From Actinomycetota bacterium (lineage in GTDB: Bacteria; Actinomycetota; Thermoleophilia; Solirubrobacterales; 70-9): a stretch of DNA of 11,242 bases. The stretch spans positions 1 to 11,242 of the forward strand of contig JAFDWD010001126.1 of NCBI GenBank assembly GCA_018268695.1, written 5' to 3'. Made by a program: the position numbers and the translations under genes. Numbering within the stretch: the first letter of the stretch is position 1; every line of letters begins with the position of its first letter. Below the pieces are notes generated by a model. It saw only the letters and a program-made list of their open reading frames with translations. It was not told the origin of the DNA and did not search any database. Below are positions 1 through 8,252 of this stretch, one piece after another.

Positions 1-392
1 CGCCCCCGCGCCTCCCGGAACATCTCCAGCAGGCTGCCACGCACGTAGGGGTACTTGACCCGCAGCGGCGAGTAGGTGTACCAGGAGAAGGAGGCGCCGC
101 GGGGGCAACCCCGTGGCTCGTAGTCGGGCATATCCGGCCCGGTGGAGGGATAGTCGACCGCCTGGGACTCCCAGGTGATCAGCCCGTCCTTGACGTAGAC
201 GTTCCACGAGCACGAGCCGGTGCAATTGACGCCGTGCGTGGAGCGCACCACCTTGTCATGTGCCCAGCGCCCGCGGTAGGAGCGCTCCCAGTCGCGGTCC
301 TTGGCGACCAGCTGGCTCCAGTGCTCCTCGGACACCGGCCCACGACGCAGGAACCGATGTGCCTCCAACAGCGGATTCAGGCGATCCGACAA
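1..392 (-). CDS. narG: Respiratory nitrate reductase alpha subunit, N-terminal part (runs off left edge)
   Basis: Catalytic molybdenum subunit of membrane-bound nitrate reductase, which reduces nitrate to nitrite with electrons from quinol passed through NarH and NarI. Only the first 130 codons are present. The N-terminal region carries the unusual His/Cys ligands of the FS0 [4Fe-4S] cluster: H53, C57 and C61 in HGVNCTGSCSW, and C96 in RGCPRGAS. The surrounding residues (RDWERSYRGRWAHDK, RSTHG, W-SWYTYSPLR-KYP) match the NarG family closely. I chose the TTG at 392 (SDRLNPLLEAHRF follows) because AGGAA lies about 10 bases upstream and the family's N-terminus is similarly short before the RDWE motif; no ATG or GTG fits better. 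The gene points leftward, away from the divergent cupin gene, and presumably heads a narGHJI operon outside the window. The identification is essentially certain; the exact start is less so. Confidence 0.96.
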   Translation of the reverse strand, partial: MSDRLNPLLEAHRFLRRGPVSEEHWSQLVAKDRDWERSYRGRWAHDKVVRSTHGVNCTGSCSWNVYVKDGLITWESQAVDYPSTGPDMPDYEPRGCPRGASFSWYTYSPLRVKYPYVRGSLLEMFREARG

Positions 393-560
393 GGTGGACC
401 GATTCCTATCACAGGCCCGGTGCGCACGCGTTATTTTCTACAGGCGCAATGGCGAAATGCTGACTGCGACGCGGGACACGGGTACGATGCAACGCAGGAC
501 GAGTCCGTGGGAGCGGCCGGCCTGGGACTGCGCATATCCGCGCCGATAGAAGGAGAGAGC
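393..560. promoter_or_regulatory. Divergent narG / cupin intergenic promoter region
   Basis: These 168 bases separate the divergent starts of narG and the cupin gene and must contain both promoters. An AT-rich patch (TTATTTTCTA, 431-440) stands out in GC-rich surroundings and lies about 40-50 bases upstream of the narG start, where a minus-strand -10 element could sit. I looked for an FNR-type palindrome (TTGAT-N4-ATCAA) and a CRP-type palindrome and saw no complete one; a lone TGTGAT half-site reads on the minus strand near 407-412. Confidence 0.5.
460..488 (+). promoter_or_regulatory. Candidate promoter for the cupin gene
   Basis: CTGACT (460-465) and TACGAT (483-488) are separated by 17 bases, resembling the TTGAC / TAnnnT housekeeping promoter of actinomycetes. 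This would start transcription near 495, leaving a leader of about 65 bases before the GTG at 561. It was found by eye only, with no support beyond spacing and sequence. Confidence 0.35.
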
Positions 561-938
561 GTGAAGAGTTGGGAGCTCATGAGCCTGGACCTGAAACCAC
601 GACTGCCGGAGATCCTGTCCTCGAGTGACGCGGCGCGCGCGATCGCTCTCGACCTTGCCGCCGGTGAGAGCCTCGCCGAGCATCAGGTACACGAGCGGGC
701 CTGGTTGATCGTCCTCGACGGCAAGATCGAGGTCGCCAACGGCGACGGGGTGAGTACCTCGGGCGGCTGTGGTCTCTTGGTCGAGTTCGAGCCGAGCGAA
801 CGTCATGAGGTCGTCGCCGTCAGCGACGCCCGCCTGCTCCTGCTGCTGACCCCATGGCCGGGTGACGGACACCCCGGCGCGATGACGATTCGGGAGAAGC
901 TCTACAGCCGCCGGCACGCCGCCAAGCGCTCGCTTTGA
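561..938 (+). CDS. Small single-domain cupin protein
   Basis: A 125-residue protein with a single cupin (beta-barrel) fold; no specific reaction can be assigned. The first cupin motif is recognisable as G35-ESLAE-H41-QV-H44-E, followed by WLIVLDGKIEV (48-58), the typical barrel strand. The second is FEPSERHEVVA (76-86), with H82 as the likely third metal ligand. A PWPGDGHPGAM segment (98-108) and a basic tail (YSRRHAAKR) end it. The GTG at 561 is preferred because AAGGAG lies 5 bases upstream (550-555); the in-frame ATG at 579 is a possible alternative. An upstream extension of the frame to 234 would run through narG and is not credible. The gene is divergent from narG and 161 bases upstream of gltB. 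A decayed relative of its 3' half lies at 9657-9758. The cupin fold is well supported; a role near nitrate respiration is only suggested by position. Confidence 0.85.
   Translation: MKSWELMSLDLKPRLPEILSSSDAARAIALDLAAGESLAEHQVHERAWLIVLDGKIEVANGDGVSTSGGCGLLVEFEPSERHEVVAVSDARLLLLLTPWPGDGHPGAMTIREKLYSRRHAAKRSL
902..928 (+). repeat. 27-base direct repeat, copy 1 (in cupin 3' end)
   Basis: This stretch, from ctacagccgcc to gccaagcg, is identical to 9710-9736 in the same orientation. It is the core of a longer similarity: 878-929 matches 9686-9737 at 47 of 52 positions when aligned by eye. It encodes the YSRRHAAKR tail of the cupin protein. Confidence 0.95.
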
Positions 939-981
939 GCGTTGTGCCCACGAATCGTCGGAGATCGGCTCCGGCCACCCG

Positions 982-1006
982 CTACACTTTTTCACACTCC
1001 GTGTAG
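982..1006 (+). promoter_or_regulatory. Inverted repeat upstream of gltB, possible operator
   Basis: CTACAC (982-987) and GTGTAG (1001-1006) form a 6-base inverted repeat with a 13-base spacer. An inner ACAC (994-997) can pair with the same right arm as ACAC-TCC-GTGT. The element sits in the only AT-rich patch of the gltB upstream region (CTTTTT, then GGTAAACT), about 95-118 bases before the gltB start. TACACT and TAAACT are both possible -10 elements, but neither has a convincing -35 at 17 bases. This is where a glt regulator would be expected to bind; the regulator is unknown. Confidence 0.35.
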
Positions 1007-1090
1007 GTAAACTGCCGAGGGCTCCGCGGCTACGAAATGCCCGCTTGTCCCGGAGCAGGCGCCACGTCCCCTCCCTGACCCGGCCGACAG

Positions 1091-1096
1091 AAGGAG
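1091..1096 (+). promoter_or_regulatory. gltB ribosome binding site that fixes the start
   Basis: AAGGAG stands only three bases before the GTG at 1100, closer than usual. The start is nevertheless forced: an in-frame TGA lies at 1076-1078, and no other ATG, GTG or TTG occurs in frame before the catalytic cysteine codon at 1154. Confidence 0.7.
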
Positions 1097-1099
1097 CCT

Positions 1100-4000
1100 G
1101 TGAACAGCTCGGCAACTGACGGACTCTTCAACCCGCGCGCGGGTCGCGACGGGTGCGGGCTGGGCTTCGTCGCGCGCCTGCGTCCCGACCCCTGCCACGA
1201 GGTGGTCACCCGGGGCTTGACCGTGCTGGACCGGATGGAGCACCGCGGCGCCGAGGGCGCCGACCCGGAGACCGGCGACGGTGCCGGGATCCTGCTCCAG
1301 ATCCCCGACCGCCTCTACCGCGAGGCGGTCGGGTGGGAGTTGCCGGCATCGGGCCGCTATGGCGTCGCCATGTGCTTCCTGCCGCGCGAGGAGGGCGAGC
1401 GGCAGGGACCGCGGGCGCTGCTCGAGGAGATCGTCCTCGCCGCGGGCCGCATGGTTCTCGGCTGGCGCGAGGTGCCGGTCGACCTCGACCACACCGGCAC
1501 TGCGGCGCGGGCCCGTGCCCCCCATGTCGCGCAGCTCTTCGTCGCCGACGCGGACGACAACGCCGACCAGGACGCCTTCGAGCGGAAGCTCTACGTGATC
1601 CGCCGCCTCTTCGAGCGGCGTGCCGGCGAGGGCGCGGCGATCGTTTCCTGCTCCTCGCGCACCGTCGTCTACAAGGGGATGCTGACCGCGTCGCAGCTGA
1701 CCGGCTTCTACCCCGAGCTGGCCGACAGGCGACTCGAGAGCCAGGTGGCGCTGGTCCACTCGCGCTTCTCGACCAACACCTTCCCGAGTTGGGAGCTGGC
1801 CCACCCCTACCGCGTGCTCGCCCACAACGGCGAGATCAACACCCTGATGGGCAACCGCAACTGGATGCGAGCGCGCGAGCCCCAGCTTGCCTCTGAATTG
1901 CTGGGCGACGACGTCGAGCAGCTGCGGCCGGTGGTGAGCCGCGAGGGCTCGGACTCGGTCACGCTCGACAACGCACTGGAGTTGCTGACGATGGCGGGCC
2001 GCTCCTTCCCCGAGGCGCTGATGATGATGGTCCCCGAGGCGACGGACGGGCGCGACGGGCTCTCGGCGGAGGTGAAGGGCTACTACGACTACAACGCCTG
2101 CGTGATGGAGCCCTGGGACGGGCCGGCGGCGATCGCCTTCAGCGACGGGCGGGTGGTCGGCGCGATGCTCGACCGCAACGGGCTGCGTCCGGCCCGCTGG
2201 CTGACGACCGACGACGGCTATGTGGTGCTCGCCTCCGAGACGGGCGTGCTGCCGCTGGCGCCGGAGACGGTGACCCGCAAGGGTCGTCTGGCCCCAGGAC
2301 AGATCGTCCTCGTCGACCTCGAACGGGGAGAGCTTCTGGAGGACGCCGAAATAAAGGAACAGGTCGCTCGCCGGCGCCCCTACGGGCGCTGGCATCGCGA
2401 AGGGATCCTCGACCTCGACGAGCTTCCCACGCCTGACCCTCCCCCGCGTCCCGACCGCGCAACGGCGCACGCGTTGCGGCTCGCCTTCGGTTACACCCAG
2501 GAGGATCTGCGGGTGCTGCTGGAGCCGATGGCGGTGGGCGGCGCCGAGCCGATCGGCTCGATGGGCAACGACCTCGCCCTGGCCGTGCTCTCGGATCGCG
2601 ACCCACTCCTCTTCTCCTACTTCAAGCAACTCTTCGCGCAGGTGACCAACCCGCCGATCGACCCGCTGCGCGAGCAGGTGGTGATGAGCCTGACCACGCG
2701 GATCGGACCGCGCCGCAACCTGCTCGAGGCATCGTCCGAGCACTGCCGCCAGCTGCGGATCGGGCAGCCGGTGCTCCGCGACGGCGAGCTGGCGCGGCTG
2801 CGCGGGCTCGACGGCAAGGGCTTCCCGACGGCGACGATCGACATCACCTGGCCACGCGCCGAGGGAGCCGTCGGGATGGAGGCGGCGCTGGCGCGGGTCT
2901 GTGGGGCGGCCGAGGAGGCCGTCGCGGCCGGAGGGGCAGTGCTAGTCCTCTCCGACCGCGCCGCCGGCGCGGAGCGGGTCGCGATCCCCTCGCTCCTGGC
3001 GGTTGCGAGCGTCCATCATCACCTGATCCGCGCCGGGGTACGGATGGAAGCCGACCTCGTCGTCGAGTCGGCCGAGCCGCGCGAGGTCCACCACGTGGCC
3101 GCTCTGATCGGCTACGGCGCCGCCGCCGTCAACCCCTACCTGGCACTGGCAACCGTCGCCGAGCTCGCCGCGCGTGGCCACCTTGCGGAGGCGATCAAGC
3201 CGGAGGTGGCCGAACGGCGGCTCGTCAAGGCCTTCGACAAGGGGCTCCTGAAGGTGATCTCGCGGATGGGGATCGCGACGATCCACTCCTACCAGGGCGC
3301 CCAGATCTTCGAGGCGGTCGGCCTCGACCGCGAGCTGGTCGACCGCCACTTCACCGGCACCGCCTCGCGAATCGGCGGCGTCGGGCTCGACGCCCTGGCT
3401 ACCGAGGCGGTCGACCGCCACGACCGCGGCTACGAGACGACGCCGGAGTTGGGGCTGCTGCCAGTCGGCGGCCTCTACCAGTGGCGGCGCCAGGGCGAGC
3501 GCCGCATCTGGAACCCGGCGACGGTCGCCAAGCTGCAGCAGGCGAGCGGCCTGCAGGCCGGTGATGGCCGCTGGCCCTACGCGGAGTACGCGCGGCTGGT
3601 CAACGAGGAGGCGGCCCGCGGCAGCACCCTGCGCGGCCTGCTGGCGCTACGCGCGGACCGCGAGCCGATCCCGCTCGAGGAGGTCGAGCCGGCGACGGAG
3701 ATCGTCAAGCGCTTCTCGAGTGGCGCGATGAGCCTCGGCTCGATCTCGCCGGAGTCGCACGAGGCACTGGCGGTGGCGATGAACCGGCTCGGCGGCAAGT
3801 CCAACACCGGCGAGGGCGGCGAGGACTCCGGGCGCTTCGGCGATGAGCGCCGCTCGGCGATCAAGCAGGTCGCCTCGGGCCGCTTCGGGGTGACGATCGA
3901 CTATCTCGTCAACGCCGACCAGTTGCAGATCAAGATCGCTCAGGGGGCGAAGCCCGGCGAGGGTGGCCAGCTGCCGGGGCCGAAGGTTTCCGAATACATC

Positions 4001-5626
4001 GCCTCGCTGCGCCACTCGACCCCGGGCGTCGGCCTGATCTCGCCGCCGCCGCACCACGACATCTACTCGATCGAGGACTTGAAGCAGCTGATCTACGACC
4101 TGCGCTGCGCCAACCCGGCCGCCAGCGTCTCGGTCAAGCTGGTCGCCGAGGTCGGAGTCGGAACGGTCGCCGCCGGGGTCGCCAAGGCGGGTGCCGACCA
4201 CGTGACGATCGCCGGCCACGACGGCGGCACCGGCGCCTCGCCGCAGTCCTCGATCCAGCAGGTCGGCGTGCCCTGGGAGATCGGCCTCGCCGAGACCCAG
4301 CAGACGCTGGTCGGCAACGAACTGCGCGACCGGATCGCGGTGCAGGCCGATGGGCAGCTGAAGACCGGCCGTGATGTCGTCGTCGCAGCGCTGCTGGGGG
4401 CCGACGAGTTCGGCTTCGCGACCGCGCCGTTGATCGCGATGGGCTGCATCATGATGCGGGTCTGCCACCTCAACACCTGCCCGGTCGGGATCGCCACCCA
4501 GAACCCGACGCTGCGGCGGCGCTTCCGCGGCGCCCCCGACCACGTGATCGAGTACTTCGTCGGCGTCGCCGAGGAGGCACGGCGCCTGATGGCCGGGCTT
4601 GGATTGGCGCGCTTCGAGGAGCTGGTCGGGCGTGCCGACCTGCTCGAGGCCGACGCCGCGATCGAGCACTGGAAGGCGCGTCGGGTCGACCTCTCCGCCC
4701 TGCTCGCCGCCCCCGACCTCGCCGACGAACGCCCGCGGCGACGCCTGCACGGCCCGCGGGCGGCGCTCGACGGCGCCCTCGACCGGGAGCTCATCGCGGC
4801 GGCCGAGCCGGCGCTGGAGCGCCGCGAGCCGGTGCGGCTGCGGCGCCAGATCGCCAACGTCGACCGCACCGTCGGCGGCCTGCTCTCGGGCGAGATCGCC
4901 CGTCGTCACGGTGCCGCCGGGCTGCCCGAGGGGACGCTCAAGATCGACTTCGAGGGCTCGGCGGGCCAGTCCTTCGGCGCCTGGCTCGCCCCCGGCGTCT
5001 CCCTCGCCCTGGAGGGGGACGCGAACGACTACGCCGGCAAGGGCCTCTCCGGCGGCGTGATCGCGATCGGGCCCCCGCGCGAGGCGCGCTTCGCTGCCGA
5101 GCGCAACGTGATCGTCGGCAACACCGTCCTCTACGGGGCGACCAGCGGGCGCGCGTTCTTCGCCGGCCTGGCGGGCGAGCGCTTCGCCGTCCGCAACTCC
5201 GGCGCCCTGGCGGTGGTCGAGGGTGTCGGCGACCACGGCTGCGAGTACATGACCGGCGGCCGTGTGGTCGTCCTCGGCGCGACCGGGCGCAACTTCGCCG
5301 CCGGGATGAGCGGCGGAATCGCCTACGTTCTCGACGACGAAGGCCGTTTCCCGGACCGCTGCAACCAGGAGCTGGTCGGGCTGGAGGCGGTCTCCGCAGG
5401 CGAGGATCAAGAGCTGCGCGAGCTGGTCGACGAACATGCGCGGTGCACCGGCTCGCGCCTCGCCGAGCGGCTGCTGGCCGGCTGGGGCGATGCCCTGCCG
5501 CGCTTTGTCAGGGTGATGCCGAGCGACTACAAACGGGCCCTGGAGGAGATGGCGCAGAAGGCGGAGCGGGTCTCGCCGGAGGGCGGGTTCACCGCCGCCA
5601 CCCCCGAGGAGGCCGGCATTGGGTGA
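1100..5626 (+). CDS. gltB: Glutamate synthase (NADPH) large subunit
   Basis: Large subunit of GOGAT. It hydrolyses glutamine, channels the ammonia to 2-oxoglutarate and forms glutamate using electrons from GltD. The 1508 residues match the usual length of about 1500. An 18-residue propeptide precedes the nucleophile C19 (CGLGFVARL), which autoprocessing should expose. The class II amidotransferase domain (19 to about 430) contains RFSTNT (222-227) and HNGEIN (242-247). A central domain follows. The FMN-binding synthase domain (about 850-1230) includes [12 protein letters not shown] near 871 and [12 protein letters not shown]. The [3Fe-4S] ligands are C1116, C1122 and C1127 in [16 protein letters not shown]. 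The C-terminal GXGXG beta-helix domain (about 1255-1450) includes GSAGQSFGA and [12 protein letters not shown]. No domain is missing or broken. Its stop codon lies inside the gltD start, so the two are translated together. Confidence 0.99.
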   Translation: MNSSATDGLFNPRAGRDGCGLGFVARLRPDPCHEVVTRGLTVLDRMEHRGAEGADPETGDGAGILLQIPDRLYREAVGWELPASGRYGVAMCFLPREEGERQGPRALLEEIVLAAGRMVLGWREVPVDLDHTGTAARARAPHVAQLFVADADDNADQDAFERKLYVIRRLFERRAGEGAAIVSCSSRTVVYKGMLTASQLTGFYPELADRRLESQVALVHSRFSTNTFPSWELAHPYRVLAHNGEINTLMGNRNWMRAREPQLASELLGDDVEQLRPVVSREGSDSVTLDNALELLTMAGRSFPEALMMMVPEATDGRDGLSAEVKGYYDYNACVMEPWDGPAAIAFSDGRVVGAMLDRNGLRPARWLTTDDGYVVLASETGVLPLAPETVTRKGRLAPGQIVLVDLERGELLEDAEIKEQVARRRPYGRWHREGILDLDELPTPDPPPRPDRATAHALRLAFGYTQEDLRVLLEPMAVGGAEPIGSMGNDLALAVLSDRDPLLFSYFKQLFAQVTNPPIDPLREQVVMSLTTRIGPRRNLLEASSEHCRQLRIGQPVLRDGELARLRGLDGKGFPTATIDITWPRAEGAVGMEAALARVCGAAEEAVAAGGAVLVLSDRAAGAERVAIPSLLAVASVHHHLIRAGVRMEADLVVESAEPREVHHVAALIGYGAAAVNPYLALATVAELAARGHLAEAIKPEVAERRLVKAFDKGLLKVISRMGIATIHSYQGAQIFEAVGLDRELVDRHFTGTASRIGGVGLDALATEAVDRHDRGYETTPELGLLPVGGLYQWRRQGERRIWNPATVAKLQQASGLQAGDGRWPYAEYARLVNEEAARGSTLRGLLALRADREPIPLEEVEPATEIVKRFSSGAMSLGSISPESHEALAVAMNRLGGKSNTGEGGEDSGRFGDERRSAIKQVASGRFGVTIDYLVNADQLQIKIAQGAKPGEGGQLPGPKVSEYIASLRHSTPGVGLISPPPHHDIYSIEDLKQLIYDLRCANPAASVSVKLVAEVGVGTVAAGVAKAGADHVTIAGHDGGTGASPQSSIQQVGVPWEIGLAETQQTLVGNELRDRIAVQADGQLKTGRDVVVAALLGADEFGFATAPLIAMGCIMMRVCHLNTCPVGIATQNPTLRRRFRGAPDHVIEYFVGVAEEARRLMAGLGLARFEELVGRADLLEADAAIEHWKARRVDLSALLAAPDLADERPRRRLHGPRAALDGALDRELIAAAEPALERREPVRLRRQIANVDRTVGGLLSGEIARRHGAAGLPEGTLKIDFEGSAGQSFGAWLAPGVSLALEGDANDYAGKGLSGGVIAIGPPREARFAAERNVIVGNTVLYGATSGRAFFAGLAGERFAVRNSGALAVVEGVGDHGCEYMTGGRVVVLGATGRNFAAGMSGGIAYVLDDEGRFPDRCNQELVGLEAVSAGEDQELRELVDEHARCTGSRLAERLLAGWGDALPRFVRVMPSDYKRALEEMAQKAERVSPEGGFTAATPEEAGIG

Positions 5627-7124
5627 GATCGGGGGCTTCCTGCGCGTCCACCGGGTCGGCTTCGACAAGCGCGATCCGGCGATCCGCACCGGTGATTACA
5701 AGCACTACTTCGAGACCCAGCCCGACACCGAGCTGCGCGAGCAGGGGGCACGCTGCATGGACTGCGGGGTGCCGTTCTGCCACCTCGGCTGCCCGCTCGG
5801 CAACCTGATTCCCGACTGGAACGACCAGGTGTACCGAGGCCTCTGGCCCGAGGCTATCGACCAGCTCCACAACACCAACAACTTCCCCGAGTTCACCGGC
5901 CGGATCTGCCCGGCGCCCTGCGAGTCGGCCTGCGTATTGGCGATCAACGAGGAGGCGGTGACGATCCAGCAGCTCGAGCTGGGGATAGTCGAGCACGCCT
6001 TCCGCGAGGGTTGGGTCGTGCCCGAACCGCCCGCGCGGCGCAGCGGGTGCAGCGTCGCCGTGGTCGGCTCCGGCCCGGCCGGGATGGCGGTCGCCGCCGA
6101 GCTCAACAAGCGCGGCCACGCGGTCACCGTGTTCGAGCGCGACGAGGGGGTAGGTGGGCTGATGCGCTTCGGCGTCCCCGACTCGAAGCTCGAGAAGTGG
6201 GTGATCGACCGCCGCGCGCGTCTGCTCGAGCAGGAGGGCATCGTCTTCAGGTGCGGCGTAGAGGTCGGTCGTGACGTCGGCGCCGAGGAGCTGCTGGAGC
6301 GCTTCGACGCGGTGGTGCTGGCGACCGGCTCGCGGGTCGGGCGACGGCTCGAGATCCCCGGCAGCGAGCTGGCGGGCGTCCACCAGGCGATGGACTACCT
6401 CTACCAGCGCAATCGCGCGGCCGCCCGCGCCAAGGGCGAAGAGCCCTGGGCGGAGGGCCCGGACCCCGGCGAGCAGATCAGCGCCGCCGGCCGCCACCTG
6501 GTCGTGATCGGCGGCGGCGACACCGGCATGGACTGCCTCTCCAACGCGGGCCGCGAGGGGGCGCGGAGCGCAACCGCACTCGACACGTATGCCGAGATCC
6601 CCGCCTCGGGCCGCTACCCGAGCACCCCCTGGCCGCTGCAGGCCAAACGCACCCCGAGCACCTACGCGCTCGAAGAGGGCGGCGAGCGCCGTTGGGGCAC
6701 CCAGGCGCTGCGCCTGGAGGGGGTGGACGGCCGCGTCGCCCGCGTCCACGCGGTCGGCGTGCGCGGCACCTCGACCTCCGATGCTGCGCCGGTGCCGGGG
6801 ACGGAGTTCAGCCTGCCGGCCGACCTGGTCCTGGTGGCGATCGGCTTCTCCCACCCCGAGCACGAGGGGCCGCCGGCCGAACTGGGCGTCGCCCTCGATG
6901 CCCACGGCAACGTCAAGGCGGGCGCCTATGCGACCTCTAAGGAGGGAATCTTCGCCGCCGGCGACGTCCGTCGCGGTCAGTCGCTGATCGTCTGGGCGAT
7001 CGCCGAGGGCCGCCGCTGCGCCCGGGTCGTGGACCGCTGGCTCGGTGGCGACGGCGGGTCGCTGCCGCTCGGCGCCGAGACGCCCGGCATCCCCGGTGAG
7101 ACGGGCATCCTGCCATCGACCTGA
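5619..7124 (+). CDS. gltD: Glutamate synthase (NADPH) small subunit
   Basis: The beta subunit of glutamate synthase takes electrons from NADPH through FAD and passes them to GltB through two [4Fe-4S] clusters. The protein has 501 residues, slightly longer than typical. N-terminal cluster cysteines are C46, C49, C54 and C58 ([13 protein letters not shown]) and C97, C101 and C105 (CPAPCESAC). The FAD-binding motif is GSGPAG (150-155) and the NADPH-binding motif is [11 protein letters not shown] beginning at 295. A final GD motif ([15 protein letters not shown]) completes the FAD site. The TTG start is preferred: it overlaps the gltB end by eight bases, has GAGGAGG (5606-5612) six bases upstream, and gives the family N-terminus ([11 protein letters not shown]). 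The overlap indicates translational coupling and a 1:1 supply with GltB. Confidence 0.98.
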   Translation: MGEIGGFLRVHRVGFDKRDPAIRTGDYKHYFETQPDTELREQGARCMDCGVPFCHLGCPLGNLIPDWNDQVYRGLWPEAIDQLHNTNNFPEFTGRICPAPCESACVLAINEEAVTIQQLELGIVEHAFREGWVVPEPPARRSGCSVAVVGSGPAGMAVAAELNKRGHAVTVFERDEGVGGLMRFGVPDSKLEKWVIDRRARLLEQEGIVFRCGVEVGRDVGAEELLERFDAVVLATGSRVGRRLEIPGSELAGVHQAMDYLYQRNRAAARAKGEEPWAEGPDPGEQISAAGRHLVVIGGGDTGMDCLSNAGREGARSATALDTYAEIPASGRYPSTPWPLQAKRTPSTYALEEGGERRWGTQALRLEGVDGRVARVHAVGVRGTSTSDAAPVPGTEFSLPADLVLVAIGFSHPEHEGPPAELGVALDAHGNVKAGAYATSKEGIFAAGDVRRGQSLIVWAIAEGRRCARVVDRWLGGDGGSLPLGAETPGIPGETGILPST

Positions 7125-7313
7125 ACGCGTCCCCGACCACTGCTCACCGATCGCCTTGATCACCCGACCGGCCTCACAACCGACCGATGATCCTGTTCAG
7201 CTGAGCCTGGGACCGCACGATCCGCATGATCACAACCTCTGACCGCGACCCACTCGTCGAGGAGCCGTCTGCCACCCGCGCCGATCGCCCGCCGGGCACC
7301 GCCGCTCGGTCGG
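7125..7313 (+). other. Gap between gltD and the FAD reductase
   Basis: These 189 bases hold no convincing terminator or promoter. The palindrome TCAGCTGA (7197-7204) is too short to be meaningful alone. A 31-codon open frame begins with ATG at 7226 (MITTSDRDPLVEEP...) and stops with TGA at 7319-7321, overlapping the beginning of the next gene. It is either a leader peptide that couples translation to that gene or chance. Confidence 0.4.
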
Positions 7314-8063
7314 GTGGCTGAGATGTTGGATCCGTGGACGCCGCGCAGCGAACAGGCGCCCTACCAGGTCGTCGCCGCCAGCCCCCGCACCCCGACGATC
7401 GTCGAACTGCGCCTGCTGCCGATGGGCGGGCTGCTCGATTATCGCCCCGGCCAGTTCATCCTCCTCGAGGACGAGGAGGGGGCGATCGCACCGCGCTCCT
7501 ACTCGGTGGCCAATCCGCCCCGCCCCGACGGGGAGATATCGCTGCTCGTCACACGCGTGCCGGGCGGGCGGGCGAGTACCTGGATCCACGGGCTCACAGC
7601 GGGGAAGCCGGTGCGCGTCAGCGGCCCTTACGGGACCTTCGTCGACGACACCGCCGAAATCGCGCCGGCCCTCTTTCTCGCCGCCGGCTCCGGCCTGGCA
7701 CCGATTCGGGCACTGCTGGAGGCCGCGCTGACGTCGCGCCGGCGCGAGACTCTCACGCTGATCCTCTCCGCACGTGGCGAAGGCGACGTGATCGACCACG
7801 AGCGCTTTGCCCGCCAGCAGCTGCGCGAGCCGCGCTTTCGCTTCATCCGTACCCTCACCCGCGAGACAGGCCCGCCGCCGCGCGGCCGGATCCCCGAGAT
7901 CCTCGCCGACCTGGTCGATGGGCCGGACGGGCTCGACGGCCACGACGTGTTCGTCGCCGGGGCACCCGGCTTCGTCGCCGAGTGCGCCGCGGCGGCCGAG
8001 TCTCTCGGCGCCGCGCGTGCGCACGTTCACACCGAGGTCTTCTACGAGGAACCCCGGTCGTAG
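7314..8063 (+). CDS. FAD/NAD(P)-binding oxidoreductase of the ferredoxin-NADP reductase family
   Basis: A 249-residue flavoprotein reductase that should move electrons between NAD(P)H and an unidentified partner. The FAD-binding barrel (about 15-110) contains YRPGQFILL (43-51), the diagnostic RSYS (61-64) that contacts the flavin, and SGPYGTF (103-109). The nucleotide-binding domain (about 115-245) contains LAAGSGLAPIRALL (122-135, with GxGxAP at 125-130) and VFVAGAPGFV. There is no cysteine-rich [2Fe-2S] ferredoxin domain at either end, so the iron-sulfur partner must be a separate protein. The start is uncertain: GTG at 7314 and ATG at 7323 are both in frame and neither has a clear ribosome binding site. 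It follows gltD on the same strand at 189 bases and is followed two bases later by a truncated adenosyltransferase gene. The family is secure; the substrate is unknown. Confidence 0.87.
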   Translation: MAEMLDPWTPRSEQAPYQVVAASPRTPTIVELRLLPMGGLLDYRPGQFILLEDEEGAIAPRSYSVANPPRPDGEISLLVTRVPGGRASTWIHGLTAGKPVRVSGPYGTFVDDTAEIAPALFLAAGSGLAPIRALLEAALTSRRRETLTLILSARGEGDVIDHERFARQQLREPRFRFIRTLTRETGPPPRGRIPEILADLVDGPDGLDGHDVFVAGAPGFVAECAAAAESLGAARAHVHTEVFYEEPRS

Positions 8064-8065
8064 GC

Positions 8066-8170
8066 GTGTCTGGCGCCGCCCACGAGGCGAGCCTCAGCAT
8101 GGCCGCGGACCGGGACTTGCCGCCGATCTACACGAAGACCGGAGACGACGGCACGACCGGACTGCTCTTG
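8066..8170 (+). pseudogene. Truncated PduO-type cob(I)alamin adenosyltransferase (5' remnant)
   Basis: From GTG 8066 or ATG 8099 the frame reads a short leader and then PPIYTKTGDDGTTGLLL. This is the N-terminal phosphate-binding signature of PduO/MmaB-type ATP:corrinoid adenosyltransferases (YT[KR]TGDxGTTGL), which attach the adenosyl group to cobalamin. After about 24 recognisable residues (ending near 8170) the similarity stops: the expected GGxRVxKDxxR-x-AYG segment is absent in all three forward frames. The opposite-strand gene at 8253 leaves no room for the usual 180-190 residues. The fragment begins two bases after the reductase stop codon, as if the two genes once formed an operon. The signature is clear by eye; the break point is approximate. 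Confidence 0.72.
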
Positions 8171-8213
8171 AGCCGAGAGTGCGACAGAGGCCGCCGACTT
8201 CGACCGCGTTACT

Positions 8214-8246
8214 CAGTCCGGTTCGACCCCCCGACCCGAGGGACTG
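8214..8246 (-). terminator. Possible hairpin downstream of the 8253-9371 gene
   Basis: CAGTCC (8214-8219) and GGACTG (8241-8246) form a six-base inverted repeat with a 21-base loop. It begins seven bases after the stop codon of the minus-strand oxidoreductase. No T-tract follows, so it would be a weak or factor-assisted terminator, or a hairpin protecting the mRNA end. Confidence 0.25.
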
Positions 8247-8252
8247 GTGGAA

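Noticed and set aside
393..470. FNR or CRP-type operator upstream of narG
   Set aside because: Only half-sites are present; no palindrome of either type can be drawn.
234..560. N-terminal extension of the cupin frame back to 234
   Set aside because: It would overlap the narG coding sequence, whose iron-sulfur motif is unmistakable, and a good ribosome site precedes the GTG at 561.
992..2743. 583-codon open frame on the minus strand opposite gltB
   Set aside because: It lies antisense to the certain glutamate synthase gene, is rich in Arg/His/Gln/Val repeats typical of GC-rich shadow frames, and has no recognisable domain.
3647..5689. 680-codon open frame on the minus strand opposite the 3' half of gltB
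   Set aside because: Antisense shadow created by strong third-position G/C bias in gltB; its composition (Arg, Gly, Asp, Leu, Gln) matches no protein family I recognise.
5589..7163. 524-codon open frame on the minus strand opposite gltD
   Set aside because: Same shadow effect over a secure gltD; no domain signatures.
8213..8247. GGTTCGACC stretch resembling a tRNA T-loop, hinting at a tRNA end or attachment site
   Set aside because: The flanking bases do not form a T-stem and no acceptor, anticodon or D-arm can be found. The only pairing is the six-base outer dyad, listed as a weak terminator.
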